DNA from: Cellulomonas xylanilytica
GTDB lineage: Bacteria; Actinomycetota; Actinomycetes; Actinomycetales; Cellulomonadaceae
DNA length: 64,000 bases
Direction of reading: 5' to 3'
NCBI RefSeq assembly: GCF_007989805.1
Contig: NZ_BJUB01000002.1
Location: forward strand, 1 to 64,000
The first letter of the stretch is position 1. Every line of letters begins with the position of its first letter. The position numbers were made by a program, and so were the translations under genes. Under the pieces are notes generated by a model. The model was not told where the DNA came from. It did not search any database and was given only the letters and a program-made list of their open reading frames with translations. Below are positions 42,819 through 51,993 of this stretch, piece by piece.

Positions 42819-45488
42819 GTGGTGGAACCCGGTGCGCTGCTCGACGTGCTGCTCGCCGCCGGGGGTCGCTCGGACCGCATGACCCATGTCCGGCACCTGC
42901 CCGCGCGGCCAGGCACGCAGGCGGACTGGCCGTCGTGGGCGGACGCCGACCTGGTGCAGGGGTACCGCGCCCTGGGGGTCGACCGCCCCTGGCTCCACCA
43001 GGTCGAGGCCGCCGACTCGGCGTGGTCCGGACGGCACACCGTGCTGGCCACCTCGACCGGCTCCGGCAAGTCCCTCGCGTTCTGGCTGCCGGCGCTCTCC
43101 ACCGCCCGAGCCGCGAGCGCACGGTCGCTCCTCGACCCCGGCCGGATCGAGACGGTGACCCGTCGCGCGACGACCCTCTACCTGTGCCCGACGAAGGCGC
43201 TCGCCGCCGACCAGCTCGCCGCCCTCGACCGGCTCCTCGTGGCCGGCCGGACCCGTGACGTGCGGGTCTCCACCTGCGACGGCGACACGTCGCTGGAGGA
43301 ACGCCGCTGGGTGCAGGAGCACGCGGACGTCGTCCTGACCAACCCCGACTTCCTGCACTTCGCGCTCCTGCCGCAGCACCGGCGGTGGGCGCGGCTGCTC
43401 GGCTCGCTGCGGTACGTGGTCGTCGACGAGTGCCACGCGTTCCGCGGCGTCTTCGGTGCGCACGTGGGCCTGGTGCTGCGGCGGCTGCGGCGGCTCGCCG
43501 CGTCCTACGGTGCGACCCCGACCTTCCTGCTCGCGTCTGCCACCACCTCCGACCCCGCCGCGAGCGCCGCCCGGCTCATCGGCGTCGACCCGTCCGAGGT
43601 CACGGCGGTCACCGCCGACGCCTCCCCTGCCGGTCGCAAGACGTTCGTCCTGTGGCAGCCGCCCGAGCTGCCCGGCTCCGACGCCCCGTGGTCCGCGCTC
43701 CTGCCCGAGGACGACCCGTGGGCCGCCCCGCTGGCGCTGCCACGCCACGTGACCCGCAGCGCGGACGACCCCAGCCCCCCGGCTCCGGACGACGTCTGGG
43801 GGACGGTCGCGAGCCCGGTGGGGCCGTCGCCCGGTGCCCAGGACCCGGTCGCCCTGTCCGAGCTCCTCGCCGGGGCGCTCCCGGGGATGGGCGACAGGCC
43901 GAACCCGCTCGCGACGGATCTCGGCCCTCCTCTCGCAGGCACCGGTGAGGGGTCCGGGCCGCTCGGCACGGGCGAGCGGGTCGTCGCGGAGCCCTCGGAC
44001 CGGCCGCGACGCACCGCGACCGCCGAGATCGCCGACCTGTTGGCCGACCTCACCGCCGCGGGCGCACGGTCGCTCGCCTTCACACGCTCGCGGCGCGGTG
44101 CCGAGTCCGTCGCGGCGACCACCCGGGCGCACCTGCTGGAGATCGACCCGACGTTCGCGACGTCCGTGCAGGCCTACCGCGGCGGGTACCTGCCGGAGGA
44201 GCGCCGCGCCCTGGAGGCAGCGATCCGCTCGGGTGCGCTGCGCGCTCTCGCGACGACCAACGCCCTCGAGCTGGGTGTCGACATCTCCGGGCTGGACGCC
44301 GTCCTCATCGCTGGCTGGCCCGGCACCCGCGTCTCGCTCTGGCAGCAGGCGGGTCGCGCCGGGCGCGCGGGCACCGACGGGCTCGTCGTCCTGGTCGCCC
44401 GCGAGGACCCCCTCGACACGTTCCTCGTGCACCACCCCGAGGCGGTCTTCGACGCACCCGTCGAGGCGACCGTCTTCGACACCACCAACCCGTACGTGCT
44501 GGCGCCGCACCTGTGCGCCGCTGCGGCCGAGCTCCCCCTGCGGTCCGAGGAGCTGGACCTGTTCGGGGCCCACACCGCCGACCTGCTCGCCGAGCTGGTC
44601 GAGCGCGGGACCCTGCGCCGGCGGCCGTCCGGCTGGTACTGGACCCACAACGAGCAGGCCAGCCGCCTCACCGACCTGCGCGGTTCCGGCGGTGACCCCG
44701 TCCGGGTGGTCGAGTCCGCCACCGGCCGGCTCCTCGGGACGGTCGACGCCGCCTCCGCCGACTCGACCGTCCACGACGGCGCCGTCTACGTGCACCAGGG
44801 CGCCTCGTTCGTCGTGGACGAGCTCGGGCTCGAGGACGGCGTCGCCCTGGTGACCCGTCGTGACGTCGACTACGGCACCTGGGCGCGCTGGGTCACGACG
44901 ACCGAGATCCAGTCCGTCGACGCCGAGGTGCCGTGGGGACCCGTCACGTGGGGCTTCGGGTCGGTCGACGTGACCACCCAGGTCCTGGGCTACCAGCGCA
45001 AACGCATCCCCGACCTGCAGGTGCTCGGCACCGAGGAGCTCGACCTGCCCGCCCGCACCCTGCGCACGACCGCCGTCTGGTGGACCGCCCCCGCCGAGGT
45101 CCTGCTCGCCGCCGGGGTCACCGTCGAAGCCACTCCCGGCGCCCTGCACGCCGCCGAGCACGCCTCCATCGGCCTCCTCCCCCTGCTCGCGACCTGCGAC
45201 CGGTGGGACCTCGGCGGGCTCTCGACCGCGCTGCACGTCGACACCGAGCAGGCCACCGTCTTCGTGCACGACGCCTACCCCGGCGGTGCCGGCTTCGCGG
45301 AACGCGGCTTCACGCTCGGCGCCACCTGGCTGCGGGCCACGCGTGACGCGATCGCCGCGTGCCGGTGCTTCGCCGGGTGCCCCGCGTGCGTGCAGTCGCC
45401 GAAGTGCGGCAACGCGAACAACCCCCTGGACAAGGCCGCAGCGATCCGGCTGCTCACCGCGGTCCTCGCCCACGCGCCCGCCGCCTGA
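42819..45488 (+). CDS. DEAD/DEAH-box helicase with C-terminal DUF1998 zinc domain
   Basis: 889 aa. Superfamily 2 helicase: Walker A in TSTGSGKSLAFW (about 79-86), motif II DECH in VVVDECHAFRG, motif III SATTSD and helicase C-terminal motifs ATTNALELGVDISGLD and QQAGRAGRAG. The DUF1998 region ends with the four-cysteine cluster CRCFAGCPACVQSPKCGN. This is the conserved actinobacterial helicase found next to Tad genes (mycobacterial Rv3649). Probably a 3'-5' DNA helicase in repair. GTG start. Confidence 0.9.
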   Translation: MVEPGALLDVLLAAGGRSDRMTHVRHLPARPGTQADWPSWADADLVQGYRALGVDRPWLHQVEAADSAWSGRHTVLATSTGSGKSLAFWLPALSTARAASARSLLDPGRIETVTRRATTLYLCPTKALAADQLAALDRLLVAGRTRDVRVSTCDGDTSLEERRWVQEHADVVLTNPDFLHFALLPQHRRWARLLGSLRYVVVDECHAFRGVFGAHVGLVLRRLRRLAASYGATPTFLLASATTSDPAASAARLIGVDPSEVTAVTADASPAGRKTFVLWQPPELPGSDAPWSALLPEDDPWAAPLALPRHVTRSADDPSPPAPDDVWGTVASPVGPSPGAQDPVALSELLAGALPGMGDRPNPLATDLGPPLAGTGEGSGPLGTGERVVAEPSDRPRRTATAEIADLLADLTAAGARSLAFTRSRRGAESVAATTRAHLLEIDPTFATSVQAYRGGYLPEERRALEAAIRSGALRALATTNALELGVDISGLDAVLIAGWPGTRVSLWQQAGRAGRAGTDGLVVLVAREDPLDTFLVHHPEAVFDAPVEATVFDTTNPYVLAPHLCAAAAELPLRSEELDLFGAHTADLLAELVERGTLRRRPSGWYWTHNEQASRLTDLRGSGGDPVRVVESATGRLLGTVDAASADSTVHDGAVYVHQGASFVVDELGLEDGVALVTRRDVDYGTWARWVTTTEIQSVDAEVPWGPVTWGFGSVDVTTQVLGYQRKRIPDLQVLGTEELDLPARTLRTTAVWWTAPAEVLLAAGVTVEATPGALHAAEHASIGLLPLLATCDRWDLGGLSTALHVDTEQATVFVHDAYPGGAGFAERGFTLGATWLRATRDAIAACRCFAGCPACVQSPKCGNANNPLDKAAAIRLLTAVLAHAPAA

Positions 45489-45550
45489 GCGGTCGCACCG
45501 GCTCGGCTCGAGACCGACCGGTCGGCTCGGCGCACGCCCGCCGCCCTCCG

Positions 45551-45565
45551 CGCCGCTGAGCGGCG
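45551..45565 (+). terminator. possible weak terminator after the helicase
   Basis: CGCCGC-TGA-GCGGCG forms a short hairpin between the convergent helicase and pilus genes. No U-tract; low confidence. Confidence 0.3.
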
Positions 45566-45637
45566 GCTCAACTCGACTCGGGACCGGACGGGTCCAGGTG
45601 TCGCGCGCCCGTCGAGCTCGAGCCGTCACCGCCGTCG

Positions 45638-46090
45638 TCACTCGCGCGCCGACGCCGGGCCGGCACGCGCCGAGGCTGTCGCCGTGCCGGCCGCACCCTG
45701 CACGGCCACCCGCACCGTCAGCACCCCTGCGCCCTCGTCCGTGCAGGACGACAGCCTCCCGCCGTTGCGGCGGACGACCTCCGCGGCGGTCGCGCACGGG
45801 TCGCGGGCCTGACCGGCCAGGAGTCCGGCGGCACCCGCGAGCGCACCCAGGTCCGCCGCCGACTGCGCTCGACCCCGGGCAAGCTGCGCGGAGGCGAGCA
45901 GCCCGAGCATCGCCGCGACGACCAGCGCCACCGCGACGAGCGCCAGCAGCAGCACCGTGCCCGAGCCCTGCTCGCCGCGACCTCCCGGGACCCGCGACCG
46001 GGTGATCCGGCGAGCCCCGGCGAGACCGGCCCCCGCCCGTGCCGGGCCAGGACGGTCGTCGCGCACAACGGCCGAGCGGCGCACGATCAC
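45638..46090 (-). CDS. Rv3654c-type TadE-like helical membrane protein (flp pilus locus)
   Basis: 150 aa from the GTG that overlaps the upstream stop as GTGA. After a basic N-terminus (RRSAVVRDDRP, ITRSRVPGGRGEQGSGTVL) a single hydrophobic helix (LLLALVAVALVVAAMLGLLASAQLARGRAQSAADLGALAGA) marks the Rv3654c family of secreted or anchored Tad proteins. One Cys pair (DPCATAAEV, LSSCTDE) is conserved. It is the last gene of the cluster. Confidence 0.78.
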   Translation of the reverse strand: MIVRRSAVVRDDRPGPARAGAGLAGARRITRSRVPGGRGEQGSGTVLLLALVAVALVVAAMLGLLASAQLARGRAQSAADLGALAGAAGLLAGQARDPCATAAEVVRRNGGRLSSCTDEGAGVLTVRVAVQGAAGTATASARAGPASARE

Positions 46091-46437
46091 GGTTCCGCCC
46101 GGGACACCGCGCTCGCCCGGGCGCGCAGCGCGGAGCTGCCCCACGACCCCGACGCGACCGCCGCCGACACCTCGACCGTGACCCACCCCCCGGCGCGTGA
46201 CACCGCGACCGACGCGTCCTCACCGGCCAGACGCCGAGCGGTCGCCGCCACCGAGCTGTCCCGCTCCCCCAGCGCCGCCGCGCGGGCGCCCGCACGGGCG
46301 GCATCGGTGCACCGCGTCTGAGCGATCGCCGACGACGCGATCGTCAGCAGCGCGACCAGCAGGATCGCCACCGCGGGCAGACCGACCGCGAGCTCGGCGG
46401 TGACGCTGCCGCGGTCCCGCCGGCTCGCGACGGTCAC
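46087..46437 (-). CDS. TadE-family pseudopilin
   Basis: 116 aa. GTG start overlaps the upstream stop as GTGA. The cleavage-type motif DRGSVTAELAVGLPAVAILLVALLTIASSAIAQ is the pseudopilin signature (G followed by hydrophobic residues and E at +5). The body holds CTDAARAGARAAALGERDSS, typical of TadE. A minor pilin or anchor of the type IVb-like fimbriae. Between the DUF4244 gene and the Rv3654c-like gene. Confidence 0.85.
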   Translation of the reverse strand: MTVASRRDRGSVTAELAVGLPAVAILLVALLTIASSAIAQTRCTDAARAGARAAALGERDSSVAATARRLAGEDASVAVSRAGGWVTVEVSAAVASGSWGSSALRARASAVSRAEP

Positions 46438-46805
46438 GACGACAACGCCTGGCGGACGATGCCGAGGAGCAGCCCCTTGACCTCGTTGCCCTTGAGGATC
46501 ACCACCAGCAGTCCCGCGAACCCGACCGCCGCGAGCGTGGCGATGGCGTACTCGGCGGTCGCCATCCCCGCCTCGGCCAGGTCGGCGCGCGTCCGCCGGC
46601 CACGCTCGTGCCAGGCGAGGACCGCGCGCGGCAACCGTCGCCGTCGGTCGGCCAGCGCCCGCCGGCCGTCGGGCCGGGCGGTCCGAGCCGGCGCACGACC
46701 GCCGGTCGCGACCACGTGCGGCCGTGCCGCGGCTCCGCTGGGCGTCGGGTCGTCGTCGTCCGAGCCGGTCTGGTCCGGCGCCGGAGCCGTGGGGTGGTGC
46801 GTCAT
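46434..46805 (-). CDS. DUF4244 protein, likely Flp-type major pilin subunit
   Basis: 123 aa. A polar Arg-rich N-terminus of about 75 residues is followed by the processed-pilin-like segment EAGMATAEYAIATLAAVGFAGLLVVILKGNEV, with the E of the pilin +5 position. DUF4244 proteins sit in the Flp position of actinobacterial Tad loci. AGGAG precedes the ATG at 46805. The long N-terminal extension is unusual for Flp, which normally has a short leader. Confidence 0.8.
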   Translation of the reverse strand: MTHHPTAPAPDQTGSDDDDPTPSGAAARPHVVATGGRAPARTARPDGRRALADRRRRLPRAVLAWHERGRRTRADLAEAGMATAEYAIATLAAVGFAGLLVVILKGNEVKGLLLGIVRQALSS

Positions 46806-47338
46806 GGCGTCTCCTCTCGCGTGGCGCCGGCTCGTCCGGCGCTCCGCCAGCGTCGACCGCGGCACCGGCCGGCAGGCCGGGGTGGGGAGCATCAGTGGGC
46901 CGGCTGCCGATCGGCCGGGCTGTGGACGACTCGCCAGAGATCGACAGTGCGCAGTCCGCAGTCCGCACTCCGTCCGGAAGCGGTGAGGCTGCGAGGCGTC
47001 GCGGTCGAATGACGAGGTCGCGGCGATGTGGCGGGGCTGCTGCGCGGAGGTCCGTGCACGACGCCCAAAGCCAGCGCGATCCCTGGGACTTCAAAGGGAA
47101 CGCGGCTCTCGCTTGCGCACACTGAGGCTGGGCGCCAGGGACCGCACCGCGCAGTCGAAGGGAACGCGGCTCCCGCCCACGCGCACTGGGGCTGGGCGCC
47201 AGCGACCGCACCGCGCTCGGACACGGGCTCCGCACTGGCGTCGCTGGCGGCGACGTGGCGCCCGGAACACGCGCGCTCGTCTCGTGTCTGGGCGATGGCA
47301 GGGTGCTGTGGACCGTCGATGGAGCTCGGGCGCCCGCG
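46806..47338. other. 533-bp gap inside the pilus locus with a tandem repeat
   Basis: No gene is supported. It contains two 64-base direct repeats (47094-47221). The right side is downstream of the TadC-like gene and the left side upstream of the DUF4244 gene, so a promoter for the pilin gene is expected here; none was recognised. Confidence 0.6.
47094..47221. repeat. two-copy 64-bp direct repeat
   Basis: Copy A 47094-47157 and copy B 47158-47221 both begin AAGGGAACGCGGCT and share CTGGGCGCCAG and GACCGCACCGCGC at the same offsets. They differ at about ten positions. No overlap with any gene. Confidence 0.8.
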
Positions 47339-47890
47339 TCAGCCGAACAGGTCGCCCGCGAGGCTGAGGAGCATCGGCACGAGGCCGAGAAGGACGAACG
47401 CGGGCAGGAAGCACAGCCCGAGCGGCAGGACGAGCTGCACGCCGAGCGCCCCGGCGGCGGTGCGGGAGCGGGTCCGACGGTCCCGCCGCAGCTGGTCCGC
47501 CCGTCCGCGCAGCGCCGGTCCGGGGGCGGTGCCGGTGCTCCAGCTGGCTTCCAGCGCACCGACGACGTCCGTCAGCGTGCTCTCGGCCCACGCCGACTGC
47601 CAGGACGCGCCGAGCAGCAGCGCGGTGCCACCCCTCCCGAGCTCCGCTCCCTGCTGACCGCCCACGGCCGCGCCCACGGCGGACAGCGCACGCGGCAGGG
47701 AGACACCGGTGCCGATGGCGACGTCGAGGAGGTCGAGCAGCAGCACGGCGTCCATGACGCCCGGAACAGGAGCGAGATCGCCGGGCCGAGGCCGCTGCGG
47801 CGCGGCGGGTGGAACGCGTCTCGACCACCACGGGCTGGACGCCGCACCGCACGACAGCGCGACGAGGATCGCGAGCATCCCGGGCGTCAC
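47339..47890 (-). CDS. TadC-like type II secretion F domain protein
   Basis: 183 aa from the GTG at 47890; the ATG at 47878 is an alternative. T2SSF-type helical bundle: PGVMDAVLLLDLLDVAIGTGVSLPRALSAVGAA, then LRRDRRTRSRTAAGALGVQLVLPLGLCFLPAFVLLGLVPMLLSLAGDLFG, two C-terminal transmembrane helices. Inner-membrane scaffold of the pilus machine, partner of the TadB-like protein. A gap of about 110 bases to the TadB gene separates them, unlike the tight joins elsewhere in this locus. Confidence 0.82.
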   Translation of the reverse strand: MTPGMLAILVALSCGAASSPWWSRRVPPAAPQRPRPGDLAPVPGVMDAVLLLDLLDVAIGTGVSLPRALSAVGAAVGGQQGAELGRGGTALLLGASWQSAWAESTLTDVVGALEASWSTGTAPGPALRGRADQLRRDRRTRSRTAAGALGVQLVLPLGLCFLPAFVLLGLVPMLLSLAGDLFG

Positions 47891-48002
47891 GTTCGTCCGC
47901 GGAGGTGGACGTCCACTGCACCGCCGGCGACGACGATCCCCGCTCGGACGGCGGGCGCCCTGAGCACTCCCGGTCGATCTGCGCCGACCCGCGACCCGCT
48001 CC

Positions 48003-48857
48003 TCACGATGCGACCGCTCGAGGTGCACGCGTCATCGAGGGGCCGGCTCGGGACACCACGGCGTGCGACCCACCCGTGCGCGTCCCGCGTGCGCGGGCCC
48101 GATCCGGTCGGTCGTCGCCGGCCCGACCCGCCCGCGCGAGGAGCGCGGCGGTCCACCAGCGGCCCAGGAGCAGCAGCACGGCACCGAGCACCGCCGACGC
48201 CGTCCCGATCCCGCCCGAGAGCACGACCGCCACGGGGTCCGCGCCGAGCAGGGCCCCGAGCGCCACCCCGAGCAGCGGCAGCCAGGCGAGCACCTGCGCG
48301 GTGGACCGCGGTCCCGCGAGGGCAGCCCGGCGTTCACCGTCGGCCTCCTCGTCCGCGGCGACCGCCGACGCGATCCGTTCGAGCACACCGGCCAGGGGTG
48401 CGCCGAGATCGTCGGAGAGCCGTGCCGCGGCCAGCACCGCATGCACGCGCTGCACACCGCCGTCGTCGGAGCGCCCACCGAACGTGACGCGCGATCGGAC
48501 GCCGGAGCCGGCGCGCAGGGTGAAGCGTCCCGGACCGTCGGTGTCCGTCCCGGCCGGGCCGCGGCCCCGGAGCAGCGAGCCGGACGGTCGGGACGTCGCG
48601 GTCAGCAGCGCACCGGACGTCGGCACGTGCCCGATCGCCACGGTGCCGAGCACCCGGGACCACGCGTCGCCGGGCGCGGCCCCGGCACGGAGCTGAGCGC
48701 AGACCCCGAGCAGGAGCGCCGACAGGTCGGGGGCAGACCGGGGCCGTGCGATGCGGTCGACCGGGCGTCGCCGCGCGCTCGTGCCGACCGGACGTCCACC
48801 CGTCCCTGCGGTCGCGACGACCGCCAGCGCCACGAGCACCCCCACCAGAGCACTCAC
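48003..48857 (-). CDS. TadB-like type II secretion F domain protein
   Basis: 284 aa. GTG start at 48857 overlaps the TadA stop as GTGA. A single N-terminal helix (ALVGVLVALAVVATAG), a T2SSF segment (APDLSALLLGVCAQLRAGAAPGDAW, and HAVLAAARLSDDLGAPLAGVLERIASAV), a membrane helix region (LAWLPLLGVALGALLG, VLGAVLLLLGRWWTAALL) and a basic Arg-rich tail. A long insert (about 80-125) rich in Gly/Arg is unusual. Inner-membrane component of the Tad system. Confidence 0.8.
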   Translation of the reverse strand: MSALVGVLVALAVVATAGTGGRPVGTSARRRPVDRIARPRSAPDLSALLLGVCAQLRAGAAPGDAWSRVLGTVAIGHVPTSGALLTATSRPSGSLLRGRGPAGTDTDGPGRFTLRAGSGVRSRVTFGGRSDDGGVQRVHAVLAAARLSDDLGAPLAGVLERIASAVAADEEADGERRAALAGPRSTAQVLAWLPLLGVALGALLGADPVAVVLSGGIGTASAVLGAVLLLLGRWWTAALLARAGRAGDDRPDRARARGTRTGGSHAVVSRAGPSMTRAPRAVAS

Positions 48858-50053
48858 CGGCCCGCCTCCAGCTGCGCGCGGGATGCCGGCAGACCGAGGC
48901 GGTCCGCGAGCGCGGGCCAGGCCGGCCCGGGCGTGGTGACACCGGTCGGGTCGACGCGCAGCGCGCACGCCACCTCGAGACCACCCGCAGCGCCTCGGCG
49001 CACGACACCGACCTCGGCGACGTACCGGCGATCGGCCCGCCGCAGGTGCAGCACCGCGTCGAACGCGCTCGCGGCCTGCGCGGCGAGCGCCTCGCGGGAC
49101 ATCCCGGCCAGCGCCGCGAGCGCCTCGAGCCGCGCAGGCACGTCGGCGGCGGCGTTGGCGTGCACCGTGGCGCAGCCGCCGTCGTGCCCGGTGTTGAGCG
49201 CGGCGAGGACCTCTCGCACCTCGGCGCCCCGGCACTCCCCGAGGACGATCCGATCGGGTCGCATGCGGAGCGCGTGGCGGACCAGGTCGGTCAGGTCCAC
49301 ACGCCCGGCGCCGTCGACGTTCGCGTGCCGCGCCAGCAGCCGGACGACGTGCGGGTGCGCGGGCGCGAGCTCCCCGGCCTCCTCGACGACCACGAGCCGT
49401 TCGTCGTGCGGAACCAGTGACAGCAGCGCGGCGAGCAGGGTGGTCTTGCCCGACCCGGTCGCCCCCGAGATCAGGAGGTTGGACCGCGTGGCGACGAGCG
49501 CGCGGACCACCGGCACCAGGGCCGGCGCGAGCGTCCCGGACGCGACGAGCTGGTCCACGGTGAACGCGCGGGACCGGACCACCCGCAGGCTGATCAGGGC
49601 GCAGGCCCCCGCCACCGGTGGCAGCACGGCGTGCAGCCGGGTGCCGTCCGGGAGCCGCGCGTCGACCGCGGGCGAGGCGTCGTCGAGCCGTTGCCCACCC
49701 GCGGCCGCGAGCCGGACCGCGAGTGCGCGGACGTCGTCGGCGCCACCGAGGTCCACCTCCGCGCGGCTCAGCCGCCCCGCCCGCTCCACCCAGACGTCAC
49801 GCGGACCGTTGACCAGCACGTCGGTGACGTCGGGGTCGTCGAGGAGCGCCTGCAGCCGACCAGCGCCGAAGAGCTCGTCGCGGATGGTGCGGGTCACGGA
49901 GCGCAGCGCGCTCGACCCGAGCACCGTCCCGGCGTCCCGGGCCGTCGCCTCGATGGCCGCACCCAGCGAGGTGTCGGACGCCGGTTGCGTGCCGAGCCGC
50001 GTCCGCACGGCATCGAGGAAGTCCGGTCCCACGCCCCGGACGAGGGTGCTCAT
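48854..50053 (-). CDS. tadA: TadA-type pilus assembly ATPase
   Basis: 399 aa. Secretion NTPase of the VirB11/TadA class. Walker A ISGATGSGKTTLL near 215, Asp box with VVVEEAGELAP, Walker B RIVLGECRGAEV and the His box TGHDGGCATVHAN. It powers pilin assembly at the cytoplasmic side of the inner membrane. The ATG overlaps the ssd stop as ATGA. N-terminal extension about 60 residues long is the usual TadA N-domain. Confidence 0.92.
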   Translation of the reverse strand: MSTLVRGVGPDFLDAVRTRLGTQPASDTSLGAAIEATARDAGTVLGSSALRSVTRTIRDELFGAGRLQALLDDPDVTDVLVNGPRDVWVERAGRLSRAEVDLGGADDVRALAVRLAAAGGQRLDDASPAVDARLPDGTRLHAVLPPVAGACALISLRVVRSRAFTVDQLVASGTLAPALVPVVRALVATRSNLLISGATGSGKTTLLAALLSLVPHDERLVVVEEAGELAPAHPHVVRLLARHANVDGAGRVDLTDLVRHALRMRPDRIVLGECRGAEVREVLAALNTGHDGGCATVHANAAADVPARLEALAALAGMSREALAAQAASAFDAVLHLRRADRRYVAEVGVVRRGAAGGLEVACALRVDPTGVTTPGPAWPALADRLGLPASRAQLEAGR

Positions 50054-50814
50054 GGCAGGTTCCGGTGCAGCGCTGCGACGACGCGAGCCGCCGAGCGGGC
50101 CGTCCGGCCGGCCCCGGGGACGCCGCCGCGCTCGAGGCTGCCCACCAGACCGCGGTCCGGCGGGAGCGTCGTCAGCACGGGCAGGTCGACCGCCTCGGAC
50201 AGCTCGATCGAGCCGAGGCCGCCGGGCGCCGGGCCGCGCACGACCAGCCACGTGGGTGCGTGGGGCGGGCCGAGACGGGGGCGCATGGCGAGGATGCCGG
50301 CGACCGTGCGCAGGTCCAGCGGTGCGACGACGAGCACCGCGTCGCACGCGCCCACCAGGGACTCGCCCGCGACCACGGCGGCACGGTCCAGGTCGAGCAC
50401 GAGCGCTCCCGCCTCGGCGGTCAGCGCGTGCAGGACGTCGGCGACGACCGCCGGCTCGGGCGCTCCCGGCCGGGCGCGGTCCGCGCTCAGCACCGCGCAC
50501 GTGCCCCAGCGCGGCAGGAGCGCGAGCACGTCCGCACCGGACACCTCGCCCTGCGCGTCCGCCAGGTCCGGCCAGCGCACGCCGTCGGCGGCCTCGAGCC
50601 CCAGCAGCACGTCGATGCCCGCGGACGCGCGGTCGAGGTCGACCAGGACGGTTGCCGTCCGCCGGGCGAGGTGCCGGGCGACGGCCGCGGAGAGGGTGGA
50701 CGCCCCCGCTCCGCCGCGCCCGGCCACGACTCCGACCACGTGCGCGCGCTGGGGGGACGAGGCGACCGACGGCCAGGTCGGGGGGACGGGACGCGCACCG
50801 GCGAGGGGGGTCAT
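50050..50814 (-). CDS. ssd: septum-site-determining-like ParA/MinD ATPase (Ssd, CpaE-like)
   Basis: 254 aa. Deviant Walker A GRGGAGASTLSAAVA in place of KGGxGKT, so ATP binding may be altered; Ssd proteins keep this change. DLDRASAGIDVLLG and VLVVAPLDLRTVAG are ParA-like segments. In Mycobacterium the orthologue (Rv3660c) heads this same cluster. Probably localises the pilus machine, like CpaE/TadZ. First gene of the locus; the ATG at 50814 has a GGAG site. Confidence 0.82.
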   Translation of the reverse strand: MTPLAGARPVPPTWPSVASSPQRAHVVGVVAGRGGAGASTLSAAVARHLARRTATVLVDLDRASAGIDVLLGLEAADGVRWPDLADAQGEVSGADVLALLPRWGTCAVLSADRARPGAPEPAVVADVLHALTAEAGALVLDLDRAAVVAGESLVGACDAVLVVAPLDLRTVAGILAMRPRLGPPHAPTWLVVRGPAPGGLGSIELSEAVDLPVLTTLPPDRGLVGSLERGGVPGAGRTARSAARVVAALHRNLP

Positions 50815-51186
50815 CGGCAGCTCCTCTCCGTCGTGGCCCGACCTGACCGCCGGCGCACGATGAACACTGCCGGGCACGACGGACCAGTCGCCGACCGCCG
50901 GGTCAGCCTGGGGACACGGGCCTCAGCGGTCGGGGCTGTGGGCGGCTCGGCGCCCGAGGCGGAGGCCCGTCGACACCACCCCGTCGGTCGCGCAGCGCCC
51001 TGTCGGCCACCCCGCGAACCCACCGCGCCGTCGCGCTCCGACAGCCTCCTGTCGGCCCGAGCACGCCGCGACCGCTCCGTCGCTCGGCTCCGCGCCGCCC
51101 TGTCGGCCCCGCCCACTAGGCTCGCGGCGATCCGCACAGCGCCCGGACACGGGACCGCCGACATCGACGACGACGCCCGGAGCAGC
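50815..51186. other. 372-bp divergent gap between ssd and the HAD hydrolase
   Basis: Holds both upstream regions. The motif CCTGTCGGCC occurs three times (near 51000, 51051 and 51109). TAGGCT near 51117 could be a -10 box for the hydrolase. No gene supported. The small RNA that mycobacteria have at this position (6C/B11 type) was not recognised here. Confidence 0.45.
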
Positions 51187-51993
51187 ATGGACGAGGACCC
51201 GACGCAGCACGACGCGCTGCGTGAGGCCGCCTTCTTCGACCTCGACAAGACGATCATCGCGACGTCGTCGGCCACGGCCTTCTCCCGCCCGTTCCTGGCG
51301 CAGGGTCTGCTCACGCGGCGCTCGGTCCTGCGCACGGCGTACGCGCAGCTCATGTACCTGGTCGGCGGCGCGGACGAGGACCAGACGGAGCGGCTGCGGG
51401 CTCAGCTGTCGCGGATGGTCGCGGGCTGGGACGTGTCGCTGGTGTCCTCGATCGTGGCGGAGACGCTGCACGAGTCGATCGACCCGACCGTGTACGCGGA
51501 GGCGGTCGCGCTCATCGACGAGCACCACGCCGCCGGCCGGGACGTCGTGGTGGTCTCGGCGTCGGGAGCGGAGGTGGTCGAGCCGATCGCCGCGATCCTC
51601 GGTGCGGACCGCGTCATCGCGACCCGCATGAACGTGGTCGACGGCCGGTACACGGGCGAGATCGACTTCTACGCCTACGGCGAGAACAAGGCGTCGGCCA
51701 TCCGGGACATCGCGCAGGTCGAGGGCTACGACCTGGAGGCCAGCTACGCGTACTCGGACTCGATCACCGACGCGCCGATGCTGGGGGCGGTCGGCCACGC
51801 GTTCGCGGTGAACCCGGACCGGGCGCTGCGCCGGCTCGCCCTCGAGCGGGGCTGGGGTACGTTGTCGTTCGTCCGGCCGGTGCCGCTGTTCCCGCGCCGG
51901 GCGCGCATCGCGACGGCCGGTGTCGTCGCCGTCGTCGTGCTGGGTGTCGTGGTGACCTGGATCGCGGTGCACCGGCGGCGTCGGGCCCGCTGA
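51187..51993 (+). CDS. HAD-IB family hydrolase (SerB-like) with C-terminal membrane anchor
   Basis: 268 aa. HAD motif I FFDLDKTIIATSSA (nucleophile Asp), motif II VVVSASG, motif III near ENKASAI, motif IV YSDSITDAPML. The family includes phosphoserine phosphatase and nucleotide phosphatases. A C-terminal hydrophobic helix (ATAGVVAVVVLGVVVTWIAVH) with an Arg-rich tail anchors it. It corresponds to mycobacterial Rv3661, which also stands beside the Tad genes. Substrate unknown. Confidence 0.88.
   Translation: MDEDPTQHDALREAAFFDLDKTIIATSSATAFSRPFLAQGLLTRRSVLRTAYAQLMYLVGGADEDQTERLRAQLSRMVAGWDVSLVSSIVAETLHESIDPTVYAEAVALIDEHHAAGRDVVVVSASGAEVVEPIAAILGADRVIATRMNVVDGRYTGEIDFYAYGENKASAIRDIAQVEGYDLEASYAYSDSITDAPMLGAVGHAFAVNPDRALRRLALERGWGTLSFVRPVPLFPRRARIATAGVVAVVVLGVVVTWIAVHRRRRAR

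Noticed and set aside
42726..46304. Very long minus-strand open frame across the helicase
   Set aside because: Antisense to an intact helicase with all motifs. The reading has no domain and is Arg/Gly-rich.
50815..51186. 6C/B11 small RNA expected between ssd and the HAD gene
   Set aside because: No pair of hairpins with runs of six cytosines in the loops was found.
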